DNA from: an uncultured Massilia sp.
GTDB taxonomy: Bacteria > Pseudomonadota > Gammaproteobacteria > Burkholderiales > Burkholderiaceae_D
Assembly (NCBI RefSeq): GCF_913773735.1
Contig: NZ_CAJYEB010000030.1
Span: 175,341 to 239,340 of the forward strand
Length of the DNA stretch: 64,000 nt
Reading direction: 5' to 3'
Below the pieces are notes generated by a model, which worked only from the letters and a program-made list of their open reading frames with translations, was not told where the DNA came from and ran no database searches. Every line of letters begins with the position of its first letter. The first letter of the stretch is position 1. Below, in pieces: positions 8,723-17,344 of the stretch. The translations under genes were made by a program, and so were the position numbers.

Positions 8723-10558
8723 ATGCTCGACTTGTATCTCTCCGAACTGCGGCGCTTCCGTCACGGCGCCGCCATCTACGCCGCCGCCAGCCTGCTGGCG
8801 CTGCTGCTGCTGAACCAGCTGGTCGACCTGCCGAGCGCGCAGATCGGCTTTCATCTCGTCGTGCTGCTGCTGTACGCGCTGTCCGGCCTGGGCTTCGCGG
8901 TCTACCAGTTCGCCAGCTACCGCCAGCCCGGCCGCTGGATCTGGCTGCAGCACCGGCCGCTGCACCGCGCGCATATCCTCGGCGCCATCGTGCTGGCCGC
9001 CGCCACCCTGATCGTCCTGGCGATGGCGCTGCCGCTGTTCGCCACGCTGGCCGCGCTGGACCATGTCACGGGCCGCGTGGTCGACACGCGCCACTACGCC
9101 GGCGCCGCCTGGCTCGCGCTGTCGACGCTGTCGGCCTGGCTCGCCGGCGGCTACATCGTGCTGCACCGCAGCCGCTGGGCCTTCCTCGTGCTCGCGGTGC
9201 CGCTGCTGTTGACGATGCACCTCGCCACCTGGAGCACGATGCTCGCGCTCGCACTGGCCGGCAACGCGATGCTGCTGTTCCTGCTCTACACCGTGTTCCG
9301 TCCGAACCGCTGCACGGACGGCGACGCCCCCGGCACGGCCGCCGGCGCGCTGGCACTGCAGATCGGCTTGTATCTCGTCCTGGTCTGGGCGGGCTCGATG
9401 CTGTTCCAGGGCGCCCTGATGCTGAATGGTGCGCATCCGACGATGGGAGACACGGCGCCGCGCGGCGGCCTGGTGGAGATGCAGCGCGCCGACCGTCCGG
9501 AAGTCTTCCGCGCCGGACTCGCGGCCAGCACGGACCCGCGCGCCGGCGCCTGGCGCACGGCCCTCGACGGACGCGCCACGGCCGGCCTCGGCCCCACGGT
9601 CGACCGGTTCGCGGTGCGCGGCGTCATGACCAACCGGGCCGCGCCCACTTTTGTGGACGGCACCGACAAATGGACCTTCAGCCACGACCGCATGATGTAC
9701 GCTGGCCACCACCTGCGCACGCACGCCGCCCTCGGCTGGCTCGGCACCGGCGGACGCGGCCTGCCCGGGCCCTTCGATACGCAGCCCGTGCCGGCGCGCA
9801 GCAACCGCGGCGGCGGCTACCTGATGACCGCGCACGACCTGTACGACCAGGAAGCCACGGGCCGCCTGCGCCACGTGCTGCACATCGACGGGCGCGAGCA
9901 GCTGGGCGGCGGCATCGCGGAACTGGGCGGGCGCATGCTGGTGCTGACCAACCGCCGCGTGCTCGTGCTGCCCGCCGCTGCGGCGGCATCGACGGCGGCG
10001 CCGGCGCAGATCGCGCTGCCGCGTCCCTTCGGCGAGCTGGCGCGCGCGGACGCCGCCCAGGTCGCGGACGGCACGCTGGTGTCCCTCGTGTTCGGCATGC
10101 GCATGCTCGACGGCGTGGCCGCCATGCCCCAGGTGGTCTACCTGGTCGACGGCGCCGGACGGGTCAGCGAGGTGGGCCGGCGCGAACTGGCGCACGACCT
10201 GCCCGTGCTGTTCGAGCACAAGGACTGGTGGGCGTCCCCGGCGCTGCACGCCTTGACCAGCCTGCCGGCGCTGCTGGTCGATACGGGCACGATTCCCGAC
10301 GAGGGCGCAAGCCGCTTCGCCCCGCTGCTGCGCGAGCGTCCGGCCGGCGTGTGGGCGGCGGCGATCGCGGCGGCATTCGTGGCGGGATTGGCGGCCATGT
10401 GGTGGACGCGGGCGGCGCGGATGACGGCGCGGGCGCGCGTCGCGTGGTGCCTGGCTTGCCTGCTGCTCGGGGTGCCGGCGCTGCTGTCCTTGATGGTGCT
10501 GCAGCCGCGCGTGCGGGTGCGTGCGGTAGCGGCGATAGAACCGGCCGCGGCGGCGTGA
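8723..10558 (+). CDS. Large membrane subunit of the GntR-controlled ABC transporter
   Basis: 611 residues. The first 230 contain about six hydrophobic helices (for example LLALLLLNQLV, FHLVVLLLYALSGLGFAVY, GLYLVLVWAGSMLFQGALML). Then comes an extracytoplasmic domain of nearly 300 residues rich in Gly, Arg and His, and finally two C-terminal helices. AAGGA lies 5 nt before ATG. It probably forms the permease for the ATPase upstream. I do not recognise the soluble domain; its size is unusual for YtrC/D-type permeases and may bind the inducer or substrate. Confidence 0.8.
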   Translation: MLDLYLSELRRFRHGAAIYAAASLLALLLLNQLVDLPSAQIGFHLVVLLLYALSGLGFAVYQFASYRQPGRWIWLQHRPLHRAHILGAIVLAAATLIVLAMALPLFATLAALDHVTGRVVDTRHYAGAAWLALSTLSAWLAGGYIVLHRSRWAFLVLAVPLLLTMHLATWSTMLALALAGNAMLLFLLYTVFRPNRCTDGDAPGTAAGALALQIGLYLVLVWAGSMLFQGALMLNGAHPTMGDTAPRGGLVEMQRADRPEVFRAGLAASTDPRAGAWRTALDGRATAGLGPTVDRFAVRGVMTNRAAPTFVDGTDKWTFSHDRMMYAGHHLRTHAALGWLGTGGRGLPGPFDTQPVPARSNRGGGYLMTAHDLYDQEATGRLRHVLHIDGREQLGGGIAELGGRMLVLTNRRVLVLPAAAAASTAAPAQIALPRPFGELARADAAQVADGTLVSLVFGMRMLDGVAAMPQVVYLVDGAGRVSEVGRRELAHDLPVLFEHKDWWASPALHALTSLPALLVDTGTIPDEGASRFAPLLRERPAGVWAAAIAAAFVAGLAAMWWTRAARMTARARVAWCLACLLLGVPALLSLMVLQPRVRVRAVAAIEPAAAA

Positions 10559-10564
10559 ACGGCG

Positions 10565-10589
10565 ATGGTGGGCACGGGGTGCCCACCAT
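10565..10589. terminator. Bidirectional hairpin between convergent genes (family 2 stem)
   Basis: ATGGTGGGCAC (10565-10575) and GTGCCCACCAT (10579-10589) form a perfect 11-bp stem with a GGG loop, placed in the 45-nt gap between convergent genes. There is no T-run. The stem is nearly the same as that at 21010-21030, so it is also a member of the short-hairpin repeat family. Confidence 0.55.
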
Positions 10590-10603
10590 TCACGCGCCGA
10601 CGA

Positions 10604-11956
10604 TCACGCGGGAAACGTCACCGTCACCTCCAGCCCGCCCAACCGCGATTCGCCCAACGCCAACGTGGCCCCGTGCCGCTCCGCGATCGACTTGATAATG
10701 GCCAGCCCGAGCCCGCTGCCCGCCGCATCGCTGCCCGGCACGCGGTAGAAGCGGTGGAACACGCGCTCGCGTTCCTCGGGCGGGATGCCCGGTCCGCTGT
10801 CCTCCACGGTCAAACGCACTGCATGCGCATCGGCCACCACCGACACGTCGACCGTGCCGCCGTTGGGCGTGTACTTGATGGCGTTGTCGACCAGGTTGCG
10901 CGCCAGGATCATCAGCGCATCCGGCTGGCCCTCCACGTCCGCGCTGTCGGCGCGCTGCAGGCCCAGGTCGATGCTCCTGGCCTGGGCCAGCCCGGCCAGG
11001 TCGGCCACCGCGCGCTTGGCCACGCCGGCCAGGTCCACCGGCTGGCGCGGCGCGCCGCCCGCGGCGCTGGCTTCCTGGCGCGCCAGCACCAGCAACTGCT
11101 CGACCAGGCGCGTGGCGCGCTCGATGCCGGCCGTCAGGCGGCCGATGGCGATTCTGCGCGCTTCCGGATTGTCGCTGGCGCGCTCCAGGCTCTGCACCTG
11201 GAGCTTGAGCGCGGCCAGCGGCGTGCGCAGCTCGTGGGCGGCGTCGCCGACGAAATGCTGCTGGGCGTCGAAGGCCGTGCGCACGCGGCCGAACAGCAGG
11301 TTCAGTTCCTGCACCAGCGGGCGCACCTCGTCCGGCAGGCCGGCTTCGGACACCGGCGACAGGTCGTCGGCCTGGCGCGACGCCACCTGCTTGCGCACCC
11401 GCGCCACCGGTTCCAGCGAGCCGCTGACGACCCACCACACGACCAGCATCAGGATCGGCATCATGACCGCGATCGGCCCCAGCGTGCGCAGCGCGAGGTT
11501 GCTGGCCATGCTGCGCCGCACGGCCAGGTCCTGGGCCACCTGCACCGTCTGGTTGTTGCTCTGGATCGAGAAGATGCGGTAGGTGGTGCCGTTGGCGCGC
11601 ACGTTGGAAAAACCCAGCACCGCGCGCTGTGGCAGGCGCGCGTGCGACACGCTCTTGAACACCTGCACGCCGTCCGGCGACCACACCTGCACCACCAGGT
11701 CGTCGTTGCCGGCGACCGGCGTGTCGACGTTGGTCGCCTCCTCGCTGTTGGCGAGCGGCACGCGCGAGCGCAGCGACAGCGCCATCTGCTGCATGTGGTA
11801 GTCGAAGATCTGGTCGGCGTCCTGCAACGCGGTGCGGTAGGCGATCGACGCCTGCGCCACCGCGGCGATGGTGATCGCCGCCAGCAGGAACCACAGCAGC
11901 CTGCCGCGCAGCGAGTGCGTCACGGCGATGCGCTTCATGCGCTGCATGCGCTTCAT
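10604..11956 (-). CDS. Two-component sensor histidine kinase
   Basis: 450 residues with the ATGA-overlapping start at 11956; ATGs at 11947 and 11938 are alternatives. Two transmembrane helices (about 19-40 and 157-177) flank a periplasmic sensor region of about 115 residues. Then comes a HAMP-like linker, the DHp box [18 protein letters not shown] with phospho-acceptor H241, [11 protein letters not shown] and [20 protein letters not shown]. The layout matches QseC/PmrB/TctE-type kinases. It is coupled to the response regulator upstream; the stimulus is unknown. Confidence 0.93.
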   Translation of the reverse strand: MKRMQRMKRIAVTHSLRGRLLWFLLAAITIAAVAQASIAYRTALQDADQIFDYHMQQMALSLRSRVPLANSEEATNVDTPVAGNDDLVVQVWSPDGVQVFKSVSHARLPQRAVLGFSNVRANGTTYRIFSIQSNNQTVQVAQDLAVRRSMASNLALRTLGPIAVMMPILMLVVWWVVSGSLEPVARVRKQVASRQADDLSPVSEAGLPDEVRPLVQELNLLFGRVRTAFDAQQHFVGDAAHELRTPLAALKLQVQSLERASDNPEARRIAIGRLTAGIERATRLVEQLLVLARQEASAAGGAPRQPVDLAGVAKRAVADLAGLAQARSIDLGLQRADSADVEGQPDALMILARNLVDNAIKYTPNGGTVDVSVVADAHAVRLTVEDSGPGIPPEERERVFHRFYRVPGSDAAGSGLGLAIIKSIAERHGATLALGESRLGGLEVTVTFPA

Positions 11957-12615
11957 GCCTTGGGCACCATGTAGCCGACGCCGCGCACGTTCTGGATGAG
12001 GTCGCTGCCGAGCTTCTTGCGCAGGCCATGGATGTAGACCTCGACCGCATTGCTGCTGACCTCGTCGCGCCAGCTGTACAGCTTTTCCTCGAGCTGGGCG
12101 CGCGACAGCACGGCGCCGGGACGCGCCACCAGCGCTTCCAGCACGGCCCATTCGCGCGCCGACAGCACCATCGGCTGGCCGTCGACCAGCACTTCGCGCG
12201 TGGCGGGATTGATGGAGATGTTCTTGTATTCGAAGATGGGCTCGGCCCTGCCGGCGGCGCGGCGCAGCAGCGCGCGGATGCGCGCCAGCAGCTCGTCGAG
12301 GTCGTAGGGTTTCAGGACGTAGTCGTCGGCGCCGGCGTCCAGCCCGGCGATGCGCTGCGACACGGCGTCGCGCGCGGTGGCCACCAGCACCGGCGTGCGG
12401 TCCTTGCGGGCGCGCATGGCGCGCAGCACTTCCAGGCCGTCGCGGCGCGGCAGGCCCAGGTCCAGCACCACCAGGTCGTAGTTCTGGTTCTGCACCAGGG
12501 CCGTGTCGGCCATCTCGCCGTCCTTGACCCAGTCGACGGCGTAGTGCTCGGCCCTGAGCAGGTCGAGCACCACTTCGCCGATCATCGTATCGTCTTCCAC
12601 CAGCAGCAGCCGCAT
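11953..12615 (-). CDS. OmpR/PhoB-family response regulator
   Basis: 220 residues. The receiver domain begins [14 protein letters not shown], has phospho-acceptor D52 in [12 protein letters not shown], and the conserved Lys in [15 protein letters not shown]. The C-terminal winged helix has [17 protein letters not shown] and [13 protein letters not shown], ending [13 protein letters not shown] at 12615 is preceded by a GGGGG stretch; a TTG just upstream is less likely. It is QseB/TctD-like and pairs with the kinase through a 4-nt overlap. The adjacent degP gene on the same strand makes envelope stress a possible context. Confidence 0.94.
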   Translation of the reverse strand: MRLLLVEDDTMIGEVVLDLLRAEHYAVDWVKDGEMADTALVQNQNYDLVVLDLGLPRRDGLEVLRAMRARKDRTPVLVATARDAVSQRIAGLDAGADDYVLKPYDLDELLARIRALLRRAAGRAEPIFEYKNISINPATREVLVDGQPMVLSAREWAVLEALVARPGAVLSRAQLEEKLYSWRDEVSSNAVEVYIHGLRKKLGSDLIQNVRGVGYMVPKA

Positions 12616-12668
12616 CAAATCCCCCGATTCTTTGAAACCATGCGGATGGAAGACGTCACTCCGCTTCC

Positions 12669-14192
12669 TTAACCGATCCGCACGGGAATGAAGATTTTGT
12701 CATCCCCGCGCTGGATCAGCAAGGCGACCGACTTGCTGGACTTGCCGACCACCTCGCGCACCTGGGCCACCGAGCTCACCGGCTTGCCGTTCACCGACAG
12801 CAGCACGTCGCCCGGCTGCACCCCGGCCGCCAGGGCCGCGCCGCCGGCATCCTCGATCACGAGGCCGGACGGCAGGCCGGACTGGCGCCGCTCGACCGGT
12901 TCGAGCGGACGCAGGGCCAGGCCCAGCTTGGCGCCGCCATCCAGGCTGGCCAGGCCCTCGTTGTCGGACGGGGCCGGCTTGTCGCTGGCATTGCCCAGCG
13001 TGGCGTTCAGCTGCACGGTCTTGCCCTCGCGCCAGACGTCCAGCGCCACCTTCTCGCCCGGCCTGGCGATCGAGACGATCGCGGTCAGGTCGCCGCCGGC
13101 GATGACGGGCTGGCCGTTGATCTTGCGGATCACGTCGCCCGACTTCAGGCCGGCCTTGTCGGCCGCGCTGCCGCGCTCGACGCTCGACACCAGCGCGCCG
13201 TCCGGCGAATCGAGCTTGAACGAATCGGCGAAGCCCTGGTTGATGTCCTGCACGGACACGCCCAGCTTGGCGTGCTGCACCTTGCCGGTGGCGACGATCT
13301 GGTCCTTGATGCGCACCGCCACGTCGATCGGGATCGCGAACGACAGGCCCTGGTAGCCGCCGGTCTGGCTGTAGATCTGCGAGTTGATGCCGACCACCTC
13401 GCCGCGCGTATTGAACAGCGGACCGCCCGAGTTGCCGGGGTTGACGGCGACGTCGGTCTGGATGAACGGCACGGCGTCGTTCGGCAGCGTGCGGCCCTTG
13501 GCGCTGACCACGCCGGCCGTCACGGTCGACTCCAGGCCGTAGGGCGAACCGATCGCCAGCACCCATTCGCCGACCTGCAGGTTGCGCGTGTTCCCGAGCG
13601 GGACCACCGGCAGGTTCCTGGCGTCGATCTTCAGCACGGCGACGTCGGTCTTCGGGTCCGAGCCCAGGACTTTCGCCTTGTATTCGCGGCGGTCCTGCAG
13701 CTTGACCGTGACCTGGTCGGCATCGCGCACCACGTGCGCGTTGGTGAGGATGACGCCGTCCGGGCTGACGATGAAGCCCGATCCGGCGCCGCGGACGAGT
13801 TCCCGGCCGCCGCCGCGCGGTTGCTGCGGCTGGAAGCGTCGGAAGAATTCGTAGAACGGATCGTCCTCGTCGAACTGCGGCATCTGGCGCTGCGACACCT
13901 TGGTCGAGCCGATGACCTGGATGTTGACGACGGCCGGGCCGTTGTGCGAGACGATCTGGGTGAAGTCGGGCAAGGCCGCGGCGGACGGATTGCCCGCCAC
14001 CTGCGCCGGCTTGGCGGCGACCGGGGCCGCGGCCTGGACGGCGGGCGCGGCAGCCGCGGCGGCGGCCTGGGCGGTGGCGTTATTGTGATTGACTGCGATC
14101 GCGCCAACCGCTCCGCCGATGACGCCGGCGGCGCACAGGGCCAGCGTGAGACGTTTTGCGGTGATGGCGGTGACGGCACCTTCGGTTTGCAT
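12669..14192 (-). CDS. degP: Do/HtrA-family periplasmic serine endoprotease
   Basis: 507 residues. A signal/anchor segment (about 14-36) is followed by an Ala/Pro-rich linker to residue 75. The trypsin-like domain has the catalytic triad H153 (TNAHVV), D183 ([12 protein letters not shown]) and S255 (GNSGGPL). Two PDZ domains follow, about 310-395 and 415-505. GGGAG lies before ATG. It degrades or refolds misfolded envelope proteins. The gap of 53 nt to the response-regulator gene downstream leaves cotranscription open. The name is for the family; DegQ or MucD could be the closer relative. Confidence 0.93.
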   Translation of the reverse strand: MQTEGAVTAITAKRLTLALCAAGVIGGAVGAIAVNHNNATAQAAAAAAAPAVQAAAPVAAKPAQVAGNPSAAALPDFTQIVSHNGPAVVNIQVIGSTKVSQRQMPQFDEDDPFYEFFRRFQPQQPRGGGRELVRGAGSGFIVSPDGVILTNAHVVRDADQVTVKLQDRREYKAKVLGSDPKTDVAVLKIDARNLPVVPLGNTRNLQVGEWVLAIGSPYGLESTVTAGVVSAKGRTLPNDAVPFIQTDVAVNPGNSGGPLFNTRGEVVGINSQIYSQTGGYQGLSFAIPIDVAVRIKDQIVATGKVQHAKLGVSVQDINQGFADSFKLDSPDGALVSSVERGSAADKAGLKSGDVIRKINGQPVIAGGDLTAIVSIARPGEKVALDVWREGKTVQLNATLGNASDKPAPSDNEGLASLDGGAKLGLALRPLEPVERRQSGLPSGLVIEDAGGAALAAGVQPGDVLLSVNGKPVSSVAQVREVVGKSSKSVALLIQRGDDKIFIPVRIG

Positions 14193-14369
14193 GGACGTGC
14201 TCCCAGATTGGAAAGTTGGTTCGAAAAACTGGTTCGAAAAAGACCGTTTTGGTAGGGAGTATATTGGCCCAGCAGTCTTAGATCATCCTTAATTTTCCGG
14301 GGTCCGGACGGGGTCGACAATTAAGGCAACCTTAACCGCGATGCCGGCGACGCGATCGGGCGGACGCCC

Positions 14370-14501
14370 GGTGCGCACGGGGTGCGCACCCTACGAACGA
14401 CGCGCCCCAGTATTCCATGCCGTGGGGTGCGCACCCGTGCGCACCACGATGCCGCCGCGCCCCGGTATTCCATGCCGTAGGGTGCGCACCCCGTGCGCAC
14501 C
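14370..14501. repeat. Cluster of three short palindromes, family 2 (GGTGCGCAC stem)
   Basis: Three hairpins with arms GGTGCGCAC and GTGCGCACC lie at 14370-14390, 14426-14445 and 14481-14501. The second and third belong to a 55-bp direct repeat that also includes TATTCCATGCCGT upstream and CACGATGCCGCCGCGCC downstream. The third is preceded by GTAGGGTG as at 21006, 61150 and 63865. Together with degP's upstream region this accounts for the 400-base gap between 14193 and 14593; no gene is seen in it. Confidence 0.8.
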
Positions 14502-14539
14502 ACGATGCCGCCGCGCCGCCTGCAACGGCGCCGGACGTG

Positions 14540-14562
14540 AAAAGAGGCGCCGCAGCGCCTCT
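14540..14562 (-). terminator. Intrinsic terminator of the hsp20 gene
   Basis: AGAGGCGC (14543-14550) and GCGCCTCT (14555-14562) form an 8-bp GC-rich stem with a 4-nt loop. Read on the minus strand it ends in TTTT, 31 nt after the hsp20 stop codon. The U-run is short but the position is right. Confidence 0.7.
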
Positions 14563-14593
14563 CTTGTCCTACCGTGCCGCGATCGTCAAGCGA

Positions 14594-15067
14594 TCAAGCG
14601 GCGGCCTGCTGGTTCGGTTGCTCCAGCACCTGCACGTTGTCGGTATTGCCGTTGGCATCGGCGATCGCGATCTTGCGCGGCTTGTAGGCTTCCGGCACTT
14701 CGCGCGCCAGTTCAATGGTCAGCATGCCGTTGTCGAAGCCGGCGCTGACGACCTTCACGTGGTTGGCCAGCTGGAAGCGCTGTTCGAAATCGCGCGAGGC
14801 GATGCCGCGGTGCAGGAAGGTACGCTGCTGCTCGTCCTTTTTCTTGCGGCCGGCGACGTGCAGGGTGTCGCGCTCGGAGACGATCTCGATCTCGTCGCGG
14901 GTAAAGCCCGCCAGCGCCATCACGATGCGGTATTTGTCTTCCGAGACCAGCTCGATGTTGTACGGCGGGTAGCTCGGGGCCGATTCGGCGCGCTGTTCGA
15001 GCATGTTGACCAGGCGGTCGAAGCCGATGGCGGAACGGTACAGGGGGGACAGGTCAAAAGTACGCAT
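14594..15067 (-). CDS. Small heat-shock protein, Hsp20/IbpA family
   Basis: 157 residues. It starts MRTFDLSPLYRSAIGFDRLV as in IbpA. An alpha-crystallin domain (about 38-130) follows, with YNIELVSEDKYRIVMALAGF, the family's HRGIASRDFEQRFQL and GFDNGMLTIELAREVPE. The C-terminal tail is PRKIAIADANG, containing the I-x-I type motif. It is an ATP-independent holdase for unfolding cytosolic proteins. Transcription appears to come from a heat-shock promoter and translation from a temperature-sensing leader (separate entries). Confidence 0.94.
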   Translation of the reverse strand: MRTFDLSPLYRSAIGFDRLVNMLEQRAESAPSYPPYNIELVSEDKYRIVMALAGFTRDEIEIVSERDTLHVAGRKKKDEQQRTFLHRGIASRDFEQRFQLANHVKVVSAGFDNGMLTIELAREVPEAYKPRKIAIADANGNTDNVQVLEQPNQQAAA

Positions 15068-15073
15068 GGCAAA

Positions 15074-15098
15074 TATCCTTTAAAGAAATCAAGCGATA
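15074..15098 (-). ncRNA. ROSE-like RNA thermometer in the hsp20 leader
   Basis: On the mRNA strand UAUC-G-CUU (15098-15091) pairs with AAGGAUA (15080-15074), leaving one unpaired G and a loop of about 10 nt. The second arm is the Shine-Dalgarno, seven nt before the AUG. The UCGCU opposite AGGA, with a bulged or mismatched G, is the diagnostic core (UYGCU) of ROSE elements, which control rhizobial and enterobacterial small heat-shock genes. Only the core hairpin is claimed; temperature behaviour is inferred. Confidence 0.7.
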
Positions 15099-15137
15099 AG
15101 TTTCCGGACCTCATGTTGAGCATCCGTTGGGACCAAT

Positions 15138-15164
15138 CTAATGTCCCGCCCGGGCGTTTTCAAG
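15138..15164 (-). promoter_or_regulatory. Sigma32-type heat-shock promoter of hsp20
   Basis: Read on the minus strand, CTTGAAA (15164-15158) matches the sigma32 -35 element. After 14 nt, CATTAG (15143-15138) resembles the CATnTA part of the -10 element. A start about 65 nt before the ATG would give a leader containing the thermometer hairpin. Confidence 0.6.
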
Positions 15165-15194
15165 GCATACGAAATACGGATTTTAATCAGAATA

Positions 15195-15211
15195 TGCAAA
15201 TATTATTTGCA
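15195..15211. promoter_or_regulatory. AT-rich perfect palindrome in the hsp20/M61 divergent region
   Basis: TGCAAAT-ATT-ATTTGCA is a perfect 7-bp inverted repeat in an otherwise GC-rich genome. It sits about 31 nt upstream of the predicted hsp20 -35 box and 88 nt before the peptidase start. It has the shape of a dimeric regulator's operator. No candidate regulator is identified. Confidence 0.4.
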
Positions 15212-15298
15212 ATCCTGCAGGCAGGAAATCCGATGACTTTTCCGACAATCCTGCGTGCTACACTCGATCGTTTGTTCCCCCCACCACAGGTTTTCGTC

Positions 15299-17218
15299 AT
15301 GTCCGTACGTACTTCGCAGCGCATCAGGACGCTCGCCACGCGTTCCGCTTCCACCGTCGCCCTGGCCCTCGCGCTGGCCTTCCCGGCCCACGCCGCCGTG
15401 CCCGCGCCCGTCGACCAGCCCTATCCCGGCACCATCGTCCTGAACGTCGATGCGACCAACCTGTCGCAGCAGATCTTCCAGATGCGCATGTCGATCCCGG
15501 TCAAGCCGGGTCCGTTGACCCTGCTGTATCCGCAATGGCTGCCGGCCAACCACGGTCCGAACGGTCCGATCACCCAGCTGGCCGGGCTGAAGTTCACGGC
15601 GGGCGGCAAGCCGGTCGAATGGACGCGCGACCCGGTGCAGGTGTTCGCCTTCCACGTGACCGTGCCGGAAGGCGCGACGACGCTCGAGGCCGAGTACCAG
15701 TACCTGTCGCCGCTGGACACGTCCCAGGGCCGCATCACGATGACCGACGACATCCTCGGCGTGCAATGGCCGTCGGTGACGCTGTACCCGGCCGGCTACG
15801 TGGCGCGCCGCATCACCGTGCAGCCGAACCTGAAGCTGCCCGCCGGCTGGCAGTTCGCCAGCGCGCTGGAGACGCAGGACCGCCAGGGCGACGAGGTGCA
15901 CTTCAAGCCGCACGACCTGGAAACGCTGATCGACTCGCCGCTGTTCGCCGGCCGCTACGCGAAGACCTTCGACCTCGATCCGGGCGCCAAGGTGCCGGTG
16001 CGCCTGAACGTCTTCGCCGACAAGCCGGAAAGCCTGGAAGCGAAACCCGAGCAGATCGAGGCGCACCGCAAGCTGGTGCAACAAGCGTATAAACTGTTTG
16101 GCTCGCACCACTACAACCACTACGACTTCCTGTTCGCGCTGTCCGACGAATTCGGCGGCATCGGCCGCGAGCACCACCAGTCCAGCGAGAACGGCGTCAA
16201 GCCGGGCTACTTCACCGACTGGGCCAAGAGCGAAGCGGGCCGCGACCTGCTGCCGCACGAGTACACCCACTCGTGGAACGGCAAGTTCCGCCGTCCGGAC
16301 GGCCAGGACGTCCCCAACTTCAACACCCCGTTGCAGAACGCGCAGCTGTGGGTCTACGAGGGCCAGACCCAGTACTGGGGCAATGTGCTGGCCGCGCGTT
16401 CGGGCCTGGTCTCGGCCGCCGGCGCGCGCGACGCGCTGGCCGCCACCGCGGCGCGCTACGACAGCGTCGCCGGCCGCGCCTGGCGCGCCGTGCAGGACAC
16501 CGTCAACGACCCGATCCTGAACGCGCGCCGCCCGCTCGGCTGGGCCAACTGGCAGCGCAGCGAGGACTATTATTCGGAAGGCCAGCTGATCTGGCTGGAC
16601 GTCGACACGCGCATCCGCGAACTGTCCGGCGACAAGCGCTCGCTGGACGATTTCGCGCGCGCCTTCTACGGCATCGACGACGGCAGCTTCCTTCCCGCCT
16701 TCTACAGCTTCGACGACGTGGTCGCCACGCTGAACAAGGTCCAGCCCTACGACTGGGCCGGCTTCCTGCGTTCCAGGCTGGATGGCCACGGCCCGGGTGC
16801 CCCGCTCGACGGCCTGGCGCGCGCCGGCTGGAAGCTGGTCTACACCGACACGCCGACGGACCTGGTCAAGGGCGCCGACGAGCGCGGCAAGTACACCGAC
16901 CTGAGCTACTCGCTCGGCTTCACGGTCACGAGCGAAGGCGCGATCCGCAACGTGATCTGGGACGGCGTGGCGTTCCGCGCCGGCCTGGCCGCCAACTCGA
17001 CCATCGTGGCCGTCAACGACCGCGTCTACAAGGCCGACGTGCTCAAGACCGCGATCAAGGAAGCCAAGGACGGCAAGCCGATCCGCCTGCTGGTCAAGAA
17101 GGGCAACGTGCTGCGCACCGTGTCGCTCGACTACCGCGGCGGCCTGCGCTATCCGCGCCTGGAACGCATCCCAGGCACCAGGGATCGCCTGGACGGCATC
17201 TACGCGGCGCGCAAGTAA
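15299..17218 (+). CDS. M61-family metallopeptidase (glycyl aminopeptidase type) with PDZ domain
   Basis: 639 residues with a signal peptide ending FPAHAAVP. The N-terminal beta-rich domain precedes the thermolysin-like core, where HEYTHSWNGKFRRP supplies the zinc ligands H320 and H324 with catalytic E321. The later EGQTQYWG gives the third, Glu, ligand. A C-terminal PDZ-like domain (about 540-620) has SLGFTVTSEGAIRNVIWDGVAFRAGL. Families of this type remove N-terminal Gly or Ala. The ATG at 15299 is chosen as it starts the signal peptide; longer in-frame extensions run through the intergenic region. Confidence 0.92.
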   Translation: MSVRTSQRIRTLATRSASTVALALALAFPAHAAVPAPVDQPYPGTIVLNVDATNLSQQIFQMRMSIPVKPGPLTLLYPQWLPANHGPNGPITQLAGLKFTAGGKPVEWTRDPVQVFAFHVTVPEGATTLEAEYQYLSPLDTSQGRITMTDDILGVQWPSVTLYPAGYVARRITVQPNLKLPAGWQFASALETQDRQGDEVHFKPHDLETLIDSPLFAGRYAKTFDLDPGAKVPVRLNVFADKPESLEAKPEQIEAHRKLVQQAYKLFGSHHYNHYDFLFALSDEFGGIGREHHQSSENGVKPGYFTDWAKSEAGRDLLPHEYTHSWNGKFRRPDGQDVPNFNTPLQNAQLWVYEGQTQYWGNVLAARSGLVSAAGARDALAATAARYDSVAGRAWRAVQDTVNDPILNARRPLGWANWQRSEDYYSEGQLIWLDVDTRIRELSGDKRSLDDFARAFYGIDDGSFLPAFYSFDDVVATLNKVQPYDWAGFLRSRLDGHGPGAPLDGLARAGWKLVYTDTPTDLVKGADERGKYTDLSYSLGFTVTSEGAIRNVIWDGVAFRAGLAANSTIVAVNDRVYKADVLKTAIKEAKDGKPIRLLVKKGNVLRTVSLDYRGGLRYPRLERIPGTRDRLDGIYAARK

Positions 17219-17344
17219 GCGCCGGCGCGGGCGGCGGGCATGCGCGATCGCCCGCTCGCGACGCGTGCGCGCCACGCCTGTCATCGAACCGTCATATATC
17301 GCCGTTACGCTGGAAGCGCCGACAACAACAACCGGGGAGGCGAC

